64,000 nt of DNA from Kibdelosporangium sp040675465 (GTDB lineage: Bacteria; Actinomycetota; Actinomycetes; Mycobacteriales; Pseudonocardiaceae), in the NCBI RefSeq assembly GCF_040675465.1, contig NZ_JBFAPA010000001.1:1116001-1180000 (forward strand), in the 5' to 3' direction. The notes below the pieces were generated by a model. It saw only the letters and a program-made list of their open reading frames with translations, was not told the origin of the DNA and did not search any database. Of the stretch, positions 25,157 to 35,938 are shown one piece after another (positions within the stretch are counted from its first letter, which is position 1; each line of letters begins with the position of its first letter). The position numbers were made by a program, and so were the translations under genes.

Positions 25157-27504
25157 CAACCACCCCGCGGTACGAGATCGAGCCATGGCAGCTGCGCTGG
25201 CGCGGCCTCGACCTGGATGCGTTGCGCCGCACCGAGTCCACCTTCGCGCTGTCGAACGGCCACATCGGGCTGCGCGGCACGTTCGAGGAGGGCGAGCCGC
25301 GCGGGCTGCCGGGTACATACCTCAACGGCTACTACGAGCGCCGCAAACTGCCGTACGCCGAGGCGGGGTACGGCTTCCCGGAGGACGGGCAGACGGTCGT
25401 CAACGTGACCGACGGCAAGATCATCCGGCTGCTGGTCGAGGACGAGCCGCTGGACATGCGCTACGGCCACGCGCCGGCGCACGAGCGGGTGCTGGACTTC
25501 CGCTCGGGCACATTGCGCCGCAACACCGAGTGGGTCTCCCCGACCGGGCGGCACATCCGGCTGACCACCGAGCGGCTGGTGTCGTTCACCCAGCGCGCGG
25601 TCGCGGCGATCCGGTACACGGTCGAGCCGCTGGACGACGACCTGCAGCTGGTCATCCAGTCCGACCTGCTGGCCAACGAACCGATCCTGTCCCGCACCGA
25701 AGACCCGCGAGTGGCCGCCGCCCTGGACAAGCCGCTGCTCAGCGAGTTCGCCTGGGCGGGCGGGACGCGGGCGGTGCTGTCGCACACGACGCGCTCATCG
25801 GGTCTGCGGATGGCCGCGGGCATGGACCACGAGCTGCACCTGGAAGAGGACGGCATCCGCACGGAGATCACCGCGCTGCCGGACCTGGCGCGGCTGACCG
25901 TTGCCGCGGACGTGCCGAAGAACGCCAAGCTCACGCTGACCAAGTACATCGCTTACGGCTGGTCGAGCCAGCGGTCGTCGCCCGCTTTGCGTGCGCAGGT
26001 GGACGCGGCAATGGTCGGCGCGCTGCAGACCGGGTGGCAGGGCCTGCTCGACGAGCAGCGCGCCTATCTGGACGACTTCTGGGAGACCGCGGACATCGAG
26101 ATCGACGGCGACGCCGAACTCCAGCAGGCGGTCCGGTTCGCGCTGTTCCACGTGCTGCAGGCCGGGGCCCGTGGTGAGACCAGGGCCATCCCGGCCAAGG
26201 GCCTCACCGGTCCCGGCTACGACGGGCATGCCTTCTGGGACACGGAGTCCTTCGTGCTGCCGGTGCTCACGTACACGATCCCGGAGGCCGCGCGGGACGC
26301 CCTGCGCTGGCGTTGGTCCACTTTGGACAAAGCGCGGGAACGGGCGAAGACGCTGGGGCAGAACGGTGCGGCGTTCCCGTGGCGGTCCATCGACGGCGAG
26401 GAGTGCTCGGGCTACTGGCCGGCCGGCACCGCGGCGTTCCACGTCAACGCCGACGTCGCCGACGCGGTGATCCGGTACCTGAACGCCACCAACGACAAGG
26501 GTTTCGAGTCCGACTGCGGGCTGGAGATCCTGGTGGAGACGGCGCGGCTGTGGTCGAGCCTCGGCCACCACGACGCACACGGCAACTTCCGAATCGACGG
26601 CGTCACCGGCCCGGACGAGTACACCGCCATTGTGGACAACAACGTCTACACCAACCTGATGGCCCGCCGGAACCTGCGCTACGCGGCCGTGATCGCCGAA
26701 CGCCAGCCGGGCAAGGCGCACGAACTCGGTGTGGACGAAGAGGAAACGGCGCGCTGGCGGGACGCGGCGGATGCCATGGTCGTGCTGTACGACGAAGAAC
26801 TCGGCGTGCACCCGCAGTCGGAGAAGTTCACGCGGCACGCGCGGTGGCACTTCAAGGACACGCCGCCCGAGCACTACCCGTTGCTGCTGAACTACCCATA
26901 CTTCGACCTGTACCGCAAGCAGGTCGTGAAGCAGGCGGACCTCGTGCTCGCGATGCACTTCTGCGGCGACGAGTTCACCGACGAGCAGAAGGCGCGGAAT
27001 GTCGCGTACTACGAGGCTTTGACGGTTCGCGACTCGTCGCTGTCGGCGTGTACGCAGGCGGTGATGTGCGCCGAGGTCGGGCACCTCGACCTGGCCTACG
27101 ACTACTTCGCCGAAGCCGCGCTGACCGACCTGCACGACCTGCACGACAACGTCCAAAATGGACTGCACATCGCGTCGCTGGCCGGCGCGTGGAGCGCGGT
27201 CGTCGCCGGGTTCGGCGGGATGCGGGACCACAGCGGGGAACTGACTTTCGCGCCGCGGCTGCCGCCGGAGCTGGCCCGGATCACGTTCCGGATGTCCTAC
27301 CGCGGCACCAGGTTCCGCGTGGAGGTCGGCCAGGAGCAGGCGCTGTACCGGCTGATCTCCGGTGAGCCGCTGGAGCTCAAGCACCACGGTTCGGCGTTCA
27401 CACTTGGCGAGCAGCCGGTGACCTTGGCCATCCCGTCCGCGCCCCGGCGGCCCACCCCGCACCAGCCCTACGGCCGTGCGCCGGTGCGTCGCAGGCCGGT
27501 CTAG
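25153..27504 (+). CDS. Glycoside hydrolase family 65 disaccharide phosphorylase
   Basis: A 783-residue GH65 enzyme; family members phosphorylyse maltose, trehalose, kojibiose or related alpha-glucosides to beta-glucose 1-phosphate. Visible features are an N-terminal beta-sandwich (TESTFALSNGHIGLRG), an alpha/alpha-barrel with GHAFWDTESFVLPVLTY, and the acid motif GVTGPDEYTAIVDNN, whose Glu near residue 487 is the general acid. The partner HAD gene overlaps upstream. No sugar transporter lies next to it, so the substrate is probably made inside the cell, trehalose or maltose being likely. The substrate call is inference. The C-terminal 25 residues are Arg/Pro-rich. Its stop overlaps the convergent small gene through a shared CTAG. 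Confidence 0.92.
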   Translation: MTTTPRYEIEPWQLRWRGLDLDALRRTESTFALSNGHIGLRGTFEEGEPRGLPGTYLNGYYERRKLPYAEAGYGFPEDGQTVVNVTDGKIIRLLVEDEPLDMRYGHAPAHERVLDFRSGTLRRNTEWVSPTGRHIRLTTERLVSFTQRAVAAIRYTVEPLDDDLQLVIQSDLLANEPILSRTEDPRVAAALDKPLLSEFAWAGGTRAVLSHTTRSSGLRMAAGMDHELHLEEDGIRTEITALPDLARLTVAADVPKNAKLTLTKYIAYGWSSQRSSPALRAQVDAAMVGALQTGWQGLLDEQRAYLDDFWETADIEIDGDAELQQAVRFALFHVLQAGARGETRAIPAKGLTGPGYDGHAFWDTESFVLPVLTYTIPEAARDALRWRWSTLDKARERAKTLGQNGAAFPWRSIDGEECSGYWPAGTAAFHVNADVADAVIRYLNATNDKGFESDCGLEILVETARLWSSLGHHDAHGNFRIDGVTGPDEYTAIVDNNVYTNLMARRNLRYAAVIAERQPGKAHELGVDEEETARWRDAADAMVVLYDEELGVHPQSEKFTRHARWHFKDTPPEHYPLLLNYPYFDLYRKQVVKQADLVLAMHFCGDEFTDEQKARNVAYYEALTVRDSSLSACTQAVMCAEVGHLDLAYDYFAEAALTDLHDLHDNVQNGLHIASLAGAWSAVVAGFGGMRDHSGELTFAPRLPPELARITFRMSYRGTRFRVEVGQEQALYRLISGEPLELKHHGSAFTLGEQPVTLAIPSAPRRPTPHQPYGRAPVRRRPV

Positions 27505-27878
27505 TCGTCGATGCCGATGGCGTGGAGGTCCTCGGAGGTGAACACGCGGTCGTCGACGTAGGCGGCCAGGATCGCCTCCAGGACGTCGATGTGCGCGGCG
27601 CGGGACTGTTTGTTGAGGTCCGCGATGGTGTCCAGGGGCACCCTCGCGGGCTCATCGGCGTCGGCCTGGCCGGGATGCGTGATGCCGAAGTACGACCGGA
27701 CCGTGCTGTCGAACAGTCCCCAGTGGACAGTCGACAGCTGGGTCTCGTCCACGGTGCAGCCGAACAGCTCCTGCAGGCCCATCAGCACCTGCTGACGCCG
27801 CACCCGCTCCGGGTGCCGGTACTCCGGCTGAGCCTCCACATAGGCCACCGCCAGGGCCCTGCGGTCATAGCGCGTCAC
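27501..27878 (-). CDS. Conserved-looking small protein of unknown function
   Basis: A 125-residue acidic cytosolic protein that I do not recognise. It begins MTRYDRRALAVAYVEAQPEY and ends FTSEDLHAIGIDD, and contains RVRRQQVLMGLQELFGC and the helical stretch NKQSRAAHIDVLEAILAAYV. Codon use is ordinary for this genome. GTG at 27878 is my choice; a longer frame upstream is Pro/Arg-rich shadow. The stop overlaps the GH65 stop through CTAG, a tight convergent pair. No signal peptide, membrane segment or metal motif is seen. Function is not inferred. Confidence 0.6.
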   Translation of the reverse strand: MTRYDRRALAVAYVEAQPEYRHPERVRRQQVLMGLQELFGCTVDETQLSTVHWGLFDSTVRSYFGITHPGQADADEPARVPLDTIADLNKQSRAAHIDVLEAILAAYVDDRVFTSEDLHAIGIDD

Positions 27879-28138
27879 AAGGGCACGGTAACCAGGCGCC
27901 CGGCGCGGTGTACACGAAGACAGGGGCTCCGCCGAACGGGGGTAGGGGCAGCACCCCGGCTCATTGGGTGGCCTGGACCACCGCGTTCCCGGCCGCACCC
28001 GCGTAGGTTTCTTGCCGGGAGAGGGCTCAGGGTCGGCTCCCCGGGTCGGGCTCCGGGTGGTCCCCGATGCCCCGGGGGCGCCGCGCCTCGTAGGTTCATC
28101 ACCGTCGAAGCAAAGCTTGAGTCACCGGGGAGTTGGGG

Positions 28139-28969
28139 ATGTCTCGTCGTCGAGTTGTCGTACTGGGGATCTGCGCGGCCGGGACGCTGCTGCTCGCGGG
28201 GTGCAACGGATTCCGGGCGGCGTCCTCGACGTTCGACGAGGACGTGCCGGTCGGCCAGCCGGTGTCCACGGTGCGGATCGAGAGCGGCTCCGGTGACGTG
28301 CGCATCCACACCGGCAGCAAGGCCAACATCCACCGGAAGGTCTACTACCAGGGCGACAAACCGGGCGCGACGACCCGGTTCGAGGGCAACACCCTGGTGC
28401 TGGCCGAGTGTGGCCAACGCAACTGCTCGATCGACTACGAGCTGACGCTGCCCGTGGCCGCCAAGGTCATCGGCGAGGCCGGCTCGGGGAACATCGAGGT
28501 CGTGGGGATGTCCGAGGTGGGGGTGCGGGCCGGGTCCGGCGACGTGACGGTTCGCAACGTCGCCGGCCCGGTCACGGTGAACACCGGCTCGGGCAACGCC
28601 GAGCTCAGCGGCCTGGGCCAGTCCGCCGTCGTGGAGGTCAGCTCGGGGGACGTGCGGCTGACCGACGTGAAGGGCGACGCCACCATCCAGGCCCACTCCG
28701 GCAAGGTGACCGGGACCAACCTGGGCGGCAAGACCTCGGTGGACAGCTCGTCCGGCGACGTGGTGCTCAGCATGTCGGCGGTCAGGAACGTGAAGGCCAC
28801 CGCGAGCAGCGGCAACATCAAGGTGCAGGTGCCGCGCGGGGAGAACTACCACGTCTCGGCCGTGACCGACAGCGGCGACGAGTCGGTCAACATCCTCAAC
28901 GACCCGGCCGGCCCGAACCTGCTCGACCTGCACGCGAGCAGCGGCGACATCACCGTCGACTACCGCTGA
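28139..28969 (+). CDS. DUF4097-type lipoprotein
   Basis: A 276-residue exported lipoprotein. The signal peptide MSRRRVVVLGICAAGTLLLAGC ends in the lipobox LLAGC, so the mature protein is anchored by its N-terminal Cys. The body is built from short beta repeats rich in the pattern SGSGDVRI, AGSGNIEV, AGSGDVTV, SSGDVRLTD, SSGDVVLS, SSGNIKV and SSGDITVDYR, the hallmark of the DUF4097 beta-helix family found in cell-envelope proteins. Its function is unknown; adhesion or envelope-stress roles are proposed for relatives. The ATG at 28139 follows GGGGAG at 28124. It is upstream of the dnaK operon, separated by 157 bases with heat-shock operators, and is probably transcribed separately. Confidence 0.85.
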   Translation: MSRRRVVVLGICAAGTLLLAGCNGFRAASSTFDEDVPVGQPVSTVRIESGSGDVRIHTGSKANIHRKVYYQGDKPGATTRFEGNTLVLAECGQRNCSIDYELTLPVAAKVIGEAGSGNIEVVGMSEVGVRAGSGDVTVRNVAGPVTVNTGSGNAELSGLGQSAVVEVSSGDVRLTDVKGDATIQAHSGKVTGTNLGGKTSVDSSSGDVVLSMSAVRNVKATASSGNIKVQVPRGENYHVSAVTDSGDESVNILNDPAGPNLLDLHASSGDITVDYR

Positions 28970-29023
28970 ACCGCTCCCTCCCGGGAACAAACCCGCGACC
29001 CCGCCCGTTGGCCTAGCAGAAAG

Positions 29024-29044
29024 GTTGAGCGGGATCCGCTCAAG
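29024..29044. promoter_or_regulatory. HAIR operator 1 of dnaK (HspR site)
   Basis: GTTGAGC, 7 bases, GCTCAAG. This matches the HspR-binding inverted repeat of actinobacteria (CTTGAGT-N7-ACTCAAG) with one mispaired end. It lies about 100 bases before the dnaK start. A possible -10 element TACACT follows at 29060-29065. Confidence 0.85.
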
Positions 29045-29079
29045 TCTGGTCCGGCCGGTTACACTCTCCGCCGAGCAGA

Positions 29080-29100
29080 CTTGAGCGTCGCAGGCTCAAG
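29080..29100. promoter_or_regulatory. HAIR operator 2 of dnaK (HspR site)
   Basis: CTTGAGC, 7 bases, GCTCAAG: a perfectly symmetric HspR operator, 56 bases after the first. It ends 26 bases before the dnaK ATG and would block transcription from the TACACT-type -10 at 29060-29065 when HspR is bound. HspR is encoded at the end of the same operon. Confidence 0.9.
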
Positions 29101-29126
29101 ATGGCAGAACTACCGGGAGGACTGAA

Positions 29127-30973
<1,847 letters not shown>

Positions 30974-30977
<4 letters not shown>

Positions 30978-31654
30978 GTGATCACGAGCAGCGTCCCGCC
31001 GAGGGCGGGGAAGAGCGCGTGGTAGTGCGTGACCGCCGGCGGATCGACCCGGAGACCGGGGAGGTCCGGCCGGTGGCCGAGGAGGTGCCCGCCGACGAGG
31101 CGGGTGCCGCCGAGGGCGGCAGGCACGCGGCCACGGAGGAGCCGGCCGGGATCGTCGGGGAGGCGCTGTTGCAGGCGCAGCTCGACGAGCGCACGGCCGA
31201 CCTCCAGCGGCTGCAGGCGGAGTACGCCAACTACCGCAAGCGGGTCGACCGCGACCGCGAGGGTGTCATCGCCGGGGCCAAGGCCTCGGTGGTGAACGAG
31301 CTGCTCGGTGTGCTCGACGACGTCGAGCGCGCGGCCGCGCACGGCGACCTCACCGGTGCGTTCAAGTCGGTGGCGGACAAGCTGATCGCCACGGTGCAGC
31401 GGGTCGGCCTCGAACCGTTCGGGCACGAGCGCGAGCCGTTCGACCCGGCGGTGCACGAGGCCGTGCAGCACAGCACGTCCCCCGAGGTGTCCGGCCCGAC
31501 GGTGACGGCCGTGCTGCGGCGCGGCTACCGGTTCGGTGAGCGGGTGCTGCGGCCCGCGCTCGTGGCGGTCACCGACCACGAGCCGGAAGAGCAGAAACCC
31601 GTTGAAGCGGAATGGATCGAGCCGTCCGATGGCGAGCCGTCCGACCAAGGGTGA
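30974..31654 (+). CDS. grpE: Nucleotide-exchange factor GrpE
   Basis: A 226-residue GrpE, the ADP-release factor for DnaK. A long disordered acidic N-terminus (residues 1-60) is followed by the coiled-coil dimerisation segment LLQAQLDERTADLQRLQAEY and then ANYRKRVDRDREG. The C-terminal beta domain carries the conserved HEAVQHSTSPE and VLRRGYRFGERVLRPALVAV. The GTG start lies in the overlap with the dnaK stop (GTGA). It is 31 bases ahead of dnaJ in the same operon. Confidence 0.97.
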
Positions 31655-31684
31655 CTGCAATAGGCCGAAGGGAGGGGACGTCCG

Positions 31685-32851
31685 GTGAGTGCTAGAGACT
31701 GGATCGACAAGGACTTCTACCGCGAGCTGGGCGTCTCGTCCACGGCGAGCGACGCGGACATCAAGAAGGCGTACCGCAAGCTGGCCCGTGAGCTGCACCC
31801 GGACGCCAACCCGGGCAACGCCGAGGCCGAGGCCCGGTTCAAGGCGGTGTCCGAGGCGTACGGCGTGCTGGGCGACCCGGAGAAGCGCAAGCAGTACGAC
31901 GAGGCCCGGCGGCTGTTCGGGTCCGGCGGGCTGCGCGGTTTCGGCACCGGCGGTGGCGGGTTCGACGTCGGCGACCTGTTCGGCACCGGCGGCCAGGGCG
32001 CGGCCGGTGGCGGGTTCAGCGGTCTCGGCGACATCCTCGGCGGCCTGTTCGGTCGCCGCGGCCAGGGTTCGGCCGCCGGCCGCCCCCGCCGCGGCGCCGA
32101 CGTGGAGACCGAGGTGCGGATCGACTTCCTGGAGGCGGTCAAGGGCGCCACGGTGCCGTTGCGGCTGTCCAGCCCGTCGACCTGCGGCACCTGCAACGGC
32201 AACGGCGCACGGCCGGGCACATCCCCACGCACCTGCCCGACCTGCAACGGCGCCGGCCTGATCAACCGCAGCCAGGGCGCGTTCGCGTTCAGCGAGCCGT
32301 GCCGGGACTGCCGCGGCACCGGGCGGATCGTGGACGACCCGTGCCCGGAGTGCGGCGGCGACGGCATCAGCACCAAGAGCCGCACGCTGACCGTGCGCAT
32401 CCCGGCGGGGGTCGAGGACGACCAAAAGATCCGCCTCGCCGAGCAAGGGGAACCGGGCCAGAACGGCGGCCATGCGGGGGACCTGTACGTCCGCGTGCAC
32501 GTGACCCCGCACAGCGTGTTCGGCCGGGCCGGCAACGACATCACCATCAGCGTGCCGGTCACGTTCCAGGAGCTGGCGCTGGGCAGCACGTTGACGGTGC
32601 CGACCCTCGACGGCAAGGTGAGTCTGCGGGTGGCGCCCGGCACGGCCAACGGCCGGGTGTTCCGCGTGCGCGGCAAGGGCGTCGTCAAACGAGAGGGCGC
32701 GACCGGGGACCTGCTCGTCACCGTGCAGGCCGCCGTCCCGGCCAAGCTCAACGACGAGGCGAAGGCCGCGCTCGAGGCGTACGCACAGGCCACCGCGGGT
32801 GAGGACCCGCGTCCCGAGCTGACAGCGTTGCTGAAGCAGAGGAGCGACTGA
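31685..32851 (+). CDS. dnaJ: Co-chaperone DnaJ (Hsp40, type I)
   Basis: A 388-residue type I DnaJ that delivers clients to DnaK and stimulates its ATPase. The J domain spans about residues 8-73 with the HPD triad in ELHPDANPG. A Gly/Phe-rich linker (GFGTGGGGFDVGDLFGTGG) follows. The zinc domain has the four expected motifs: CGTCNGNGARP, CPTCNGAG, CRDCRGTG and CPECGGDG. Two C-terminal beta domains end the protein. GTG at 31685 is preceded by GAGGGGA. It corresponds to the DnaJ1 type that accompanies dnaK-grpE in actinobacteria. Its TGA shares one base with the hspR ATG. Confidence 0.98.
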   Translation: MSARDWIDKDFYRELGVSSTASDADIKKAYRKLARELHPDANPGNAEAEARFKAVSEAYGVLGDPEKRKQYDEARRLFGSGGLRGFGTGGGGFDVGDLFGTGGQGAAGGGFSGLGDILGGLFGRRGQGSAAGRPRRGADVETEVRIDFLEAVKGATVPLRLSSPSTCGTCNGNGARPGTSPRTCPTCNGAGLINRSQGAFAFSEPCRDCRGTGRIVDDPCPECGGDGISTKSRTLTVRIPAGVEDDQKIRLAEQGEPGQNGGHAGDLYVRVHVTPHSVFGRAGNDITISVPVTFQELALGSTLTVPTLDGKVSLRVAPGTANGRVFRVRGKGVVKREGATGDLLVTVQAAVPAKLNDEAKAALEAYAQATAGEDPRPELTALLKQRSD

Positions 32852-33288
32852 TGTTCCCCAGCGGAGTCCCGTTCCCAGTGAACGCCGATGAGGACACGCC
32901 CATCTTCGTGATCTCGGTGGCGGCGCAGCTGTCCGGCCTGCACGCCCAGACGCTGCGCAGCTACGACCGCCTCGGGCTGGTCTCCCCCGGCCGGACCTCC
33001 GGCGGCGGCCGCAGGTACTCGATGCGCGACATCGCGGTCCTGCGCGAGGTGCAGCGCCTTTCCCAGGAGGAGGGCGTGAACCTGGCCGGTATCAAGCGGA
33101 TCATCCACCTGGAGAACCAGGTGGACGCCTTACAGAACCGGGTCCGGGAGCTGAGCGAGGAGCTGGCGGCCGCCTACGCTGCGGCTGAGCAGGCGGCCGC
33201 GGCCATCCACAAGTCCTACAGGCACGAACTCGTCCCGGTCCGCCGCCAAACGGCTTTAGTGGTCTGGAAACCGCAGCCCCGTCGCTGA
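32851..33288 (+). CDS. hspR: Heat-shock repressor HspR (MerR family)
   Basis: A 145-residue MerR-type repressor. The helix-turn-helix is FVISVAAQLSGLHAQTLRSY, then DRLGLVSPGRTSGGGRRYS, and RDIAVLREVQRLSQEEGVN belongs to the second winged part. A coiled coil HLENQVDALQNRVRELSEEL mediates dimerisation. HspR with DnaK as co-repressor binds HAIR sites; such sites are found before dnaK (29024-29044, 29080-29100) and clpB (44571-44591) in this window. ATG at 32851 overlaps the dnaJ stop by one base; it closes the operon ahead of a strong terminator. Confidence 0.96.
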   Translation: MFPSGVPFPVNADEDTPIFVISVAAQLSGLHAQTLRSYDRLGLVSPGRTSGGGRRYSMRDIAVLREVQRLSQEEGVNLAGIKRIIHLENQVDALQNRVRELSEELAAAYAAAEQAAAAIHKSYRHELVPVRRQTALVVWKPQPRR

Positions 33289-33295
33289 ACTTTTC

Positions 33296-33330
33296 AACGC
33301 CCCCGAACGCCCCGGCATTCGGGGGCGTTT
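33296..33330 (+). terminator. Rho-independent terminator of the dnaK operon
   Basis: AACGCCCCCGAA (33296-33307) pairs perfectly with TTCGGGGGCGTT (33318-33329), a 12-bp stem with a 10-base loop, followed by a short T run. It lies 8 bases after the hspR stop. Confidence 0.9.
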
Positions 33331-33379
33331 CCAATAACCGGTCGCGTCCGCTCAGCCTTGCGCGACACCATCTCCGGCC

Positions 33380-34444
33380 ATGGGAACGTTCATCCCGGGA
33401 GTGGAGCTGTCGCGCCGCTTCTACGTCGAGGCCGTGCTGCCTGTGGTGCATGCGCATTGTGGCGAGATCCCGCACACCGCCGCCCGGATCGGGCCCGGCT
33501 CGGAGGTGCTCGGGTTCGACACCGCCCGCTCGGCCGATCACGACTGGGGGCCGCGCCTGCAGTTGTTCCTGCAGCCGCAGGACCAGCGCGCTCAGGACAT
33601 CGTCTCGATGTTGAGCGAGGAACTGCCGAAGACGTTCTACGGGTATCCGACGAATCTGTCGTCGGCCGGCCGGGTTCGCTTCATGGAGTTCACCGACGGT
33701 CCGGTGTCCCATGGCGTCGACGTCACCACTCTGGATGCCTGGTTCGACGGGCACCTGGGTTTCGATCCACGGTCCGGTGTCTCCCCGTTCGACTGGCTGG
33801 CCACGCCGACCCAGGTACTGGCCGAGGTCACCGCAGGCGCTGTGTTCCACGACGAACTCGGGCTCACGCATGCTCGCTCTGCACTCGACTGGTACCCCGA
33901 GGACGTGTGGCGGTATGTCCTCGCCTGCCAATGGCAGCGCGTTTCCGAGGAGGAGGCGTTTGTCGGCCGTTGCGGTGAGGTCGGCGACGAGCTCGGCTCG
34001 GCCGTTGTCGCCGCTCGTCTGGTTCGCGACCTGATGCGGCTGACTCTGCTCATGTACCGCCGCTACCCGCCGTACAGCAAATGGCTCGGCAGCGCTTTCG
34101 CCCGGCTGGATTTCGCCGCCACTCCGTCGTTGACCGCGACCCTGACGGCCACGACCTGGCATGACCGGGAGAACCACCTGGCGAAGGCGTACACCGCCAT
34201 CGGACAGCTGCACAACGACCTTGGGTTGACCGCGCCGGTGGATCCCAGCACCCGGTCGTATCACGATCGCCCGTTCCAGGTCCTGCACGCCGAACGGTTC
34301 AGTCAGGCGCTGATCGCCGGTATCGCCGACCCTGAGCTGCGCGCTCTGCCGCTCACCGGGGCCATCGACCAGTTCGCGGACAGCACCGATCTGCTCGGCA
34401 ATCGCGAACGGAGGCGCGCGGCGGCTGCGGCGCTGACTGTCTGA
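33380..34444 (+). CDS. DUF4037 protein (nucleotidyltransferase-like)
   Basis: A 354-residue cytosolic protein. The N-terminal part MGTFIPGVELSRRFYVEAV and the segment GSEVLGFDTARSADHDWGPRLQLFL match the DUF4037 family, whose core resembles the nucleotidyltransferase fold: a GS motif followed by an acidic SxDHD pattern that could bind metal. The C-terminal half is helical (RRYPPYSKWLGSAFARL is characteristic of these proteins). No function has been firmly assigned to the family as far as I know. ATG at 33380 begins 50 bases after the dnaK operon terminator, so it is a separate unit. Confidence 0.75.
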   Translation: MGTFIPGVELSRRFYVEAVLPVVHAHCGEIPHTAARIGPGSEVLGFDTARSADHDWGPRLQLFLQPQDQRAQDIVSMLSEELPKTFYGYPTNLSSAGRVRFMEFTDGPVSHGVDVTTLDAWFDGHLGFDPRSGVSPFDWLATPTQVLAEVTAGAVFHDELGLTHARSALDWYPEDVWRYVLACQWQRVSEEEAFVGRCGEVGDELGSAVVAARLVRDLMRLTLLMYRRYPPYSKWLGSAFARLDFAATPSLTATLTATTWHDRENHLAKAYTAIGQLHNDLGLTAPVDPSTRSYHDRPFQVLHAERFSQALIAGIADPELRALPLTGAIDQFADSTDLLGNRERRRAAAAALTV

Positions 34445-34502
34445 CGCACGCACGGCACGACCGCGGCAGCCTTCCGGGTGCGGCGGCCAGAAGGAGCCCC
34501 AG

Positions 34503-35768
34503 TCAGTCCAGCGTGAACGGGTCGTAGGTGATGTGGTCCAGGGGGGTGCCGGCGACGAGCATGCGGGACACGGTCGACCGGATCATCCCCGGCGAGCCGC
34601 TCACCAGCACGTCCCGTTCCGCCCATGCGCCGTAGCGGGTCACCACGTCGGCCAGCGTGCCGTGCTCCACGCCGGTTGCGTCCGGCTCGGACTCCAGCAC
34701 CGGGACCACGGTCAGCCATGGGTTGCTCGCGGCCAGCTGCTGCAGGTTGGTCAGGTCGTACAGGTCCTCCAGCACGCGCCCGCCGTAGAACAGGTGCACG
34801 CGTGGGTTCTCCCCCCACTGGCAGAGCTCGTCGATGATCGCCCGCATCGGTGCCAGACCGGTTCCGCCGGCGACCATGACTAAGTCCCGGCCGTTCTCGC
34901 GGTTGATCCGCATCCGGCCCATCGGCGGCCCCAGCCGCCACACCTCGCCGGGGCGGGTGTGCCGGACGATCGCGCGGCTGACCCAGCCGCCCTCGACGTT
35001 GCGGACGTGGAAGTCGATCGTGCCGTCCTCGCGGGGCGCGTTGGCCGGCGAGAGGTACCGCCACAGCCGCGGCCGGTGCGGGGACTCCACGCTGAGGTAC
35101 TGGCCAGGCGTGTAGCCGATCGGGTGGTCGGTCTGGACGGTGATCACCGCCAGGTCCCAGCTGATCGCCCGGTGCTCGACCACGGTCGCCGGCCACCAGG
35201 CCGGGCCGTCCTCGGCGTTCGCGGAGTCCAGCATCGCCCGGGCCATGATCGTGTACGCCTCGGCCCAGGCGCGCTCGATCTCGTCGCTCCAGGACTTCTT
35301 GGCGAACTTCTTCACCGCCGCGATCAGCGCCGTGCCGACCGCCTCGTAGTGGGCGCTGACCACGCCGAACTTGCGGTGGTCGCGGCCGAGCTGGCGGAGG
35401 AACGGGTTCAGGTCGTCCGGGCGGTCGACCAGCTGCACCACGTGCACCAGGGCACGCAGCAGCCGGGACCGCTGAATCTCCATGTTCGCGGGGAACATCT
35501 CCCGCGCGGTGGGGGACAGGCTGAACAGCATCCCGTAGAAGAACTTGGCGACCTCGTCCTGTTGCGGCTCGACGACGGCGAAGCTCTCGCGGACCAGGCG
35601 GACCATGGCGGTCGCGCCGGTGCTGGCGTCCGCGGATCTCGACGGCGTGGTCGTCGCGGACCTTGGTGTCTGGGGTATCGGGCTCACTAGGGCGTTTGCT
35701 GTCATGGTCGGGGCACGGACTCCAACCTCTGGCTCAGACGACCCGATCTTGGGCGTCACGTTTCTCAT
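34503..35768 (-). CDS. Flavohaemoglobin-like globin-reductase fusion
   Basis: A 421-residue fusion. Residues about 55-190 are a bacterial globin (QDEVAKFFYGMLFSLSP; proximal-His segment LGRDHRKFGVVSAHY), and 195-421 form a ferredoxin-reductase-like unit. That unit has the FAD-binding RLWRYLSPAN and NAD(P)-binding MVAGGTGLAPMRAIIDEL motifs, ending in YDPFTLD. This design dioxygenates nitric oxide to nitrate using NAD(P)H. The N-terminus is extended by about 50 Pro/Ser/Thr-rich residues, longer than Hmp. ATG at 35768 has GGGGGATGG just upstream; ATG at 35705 is an alternative that would remove 21 residues. It faces the PNPOx-like gene across 170 bases. Confidence 0.85.
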   Translation of the reverse strand: MRNVTPKIGSSEPEVGVRAPTMTANALVSPIPQTPRSATTTPSRSADASTGATAMVRLVRESFAVVEPQQDEVAKFFYGMLFSLSPTAREMFPANMEIQRSRLLRALVHVVQLVDRPDDLNPFLRQLGRDHRKFGVVSAHYEAVGTALIAAVKKFAKKSWSDEIERAWAEAYTIMARAMLDSANAEDGPAWWPATVVEHRAISWDLAVITVQTDHPIGYTPGQYLSVESPHRPRLWRYLSPANAPREDGTIDFHVRNVEGGWVSRAIVRHTRPGEVWRLGPPMGRMRINRENGRDLVMVAGGTGLAPMRAIIDELCQWGENPRVHLFYGGRVLEDLYDLTNLQQLAASNPWLTVVPVLESEPDATGVEHGTLADVVTRYGAWAERDVLVSGSPGMIRSTVSRMLVAGTPLDHITYDPFTLD

Positions 35769-35938
35769 GCATCCATCCCCCGACAGGGTTGGACACTAAC
35801 CCGATTCTCGTTGGAAGTCCGCCTTGATGCCACCTTCGTGTACTTGTACGTCACCGAATGTTGAGGAAGGTCCCTCATCCGGTTGAACACTGACGGGCGG
35901 TCTGTGCGGTCCACGCCCGATATGAAACTGTTACCGCC

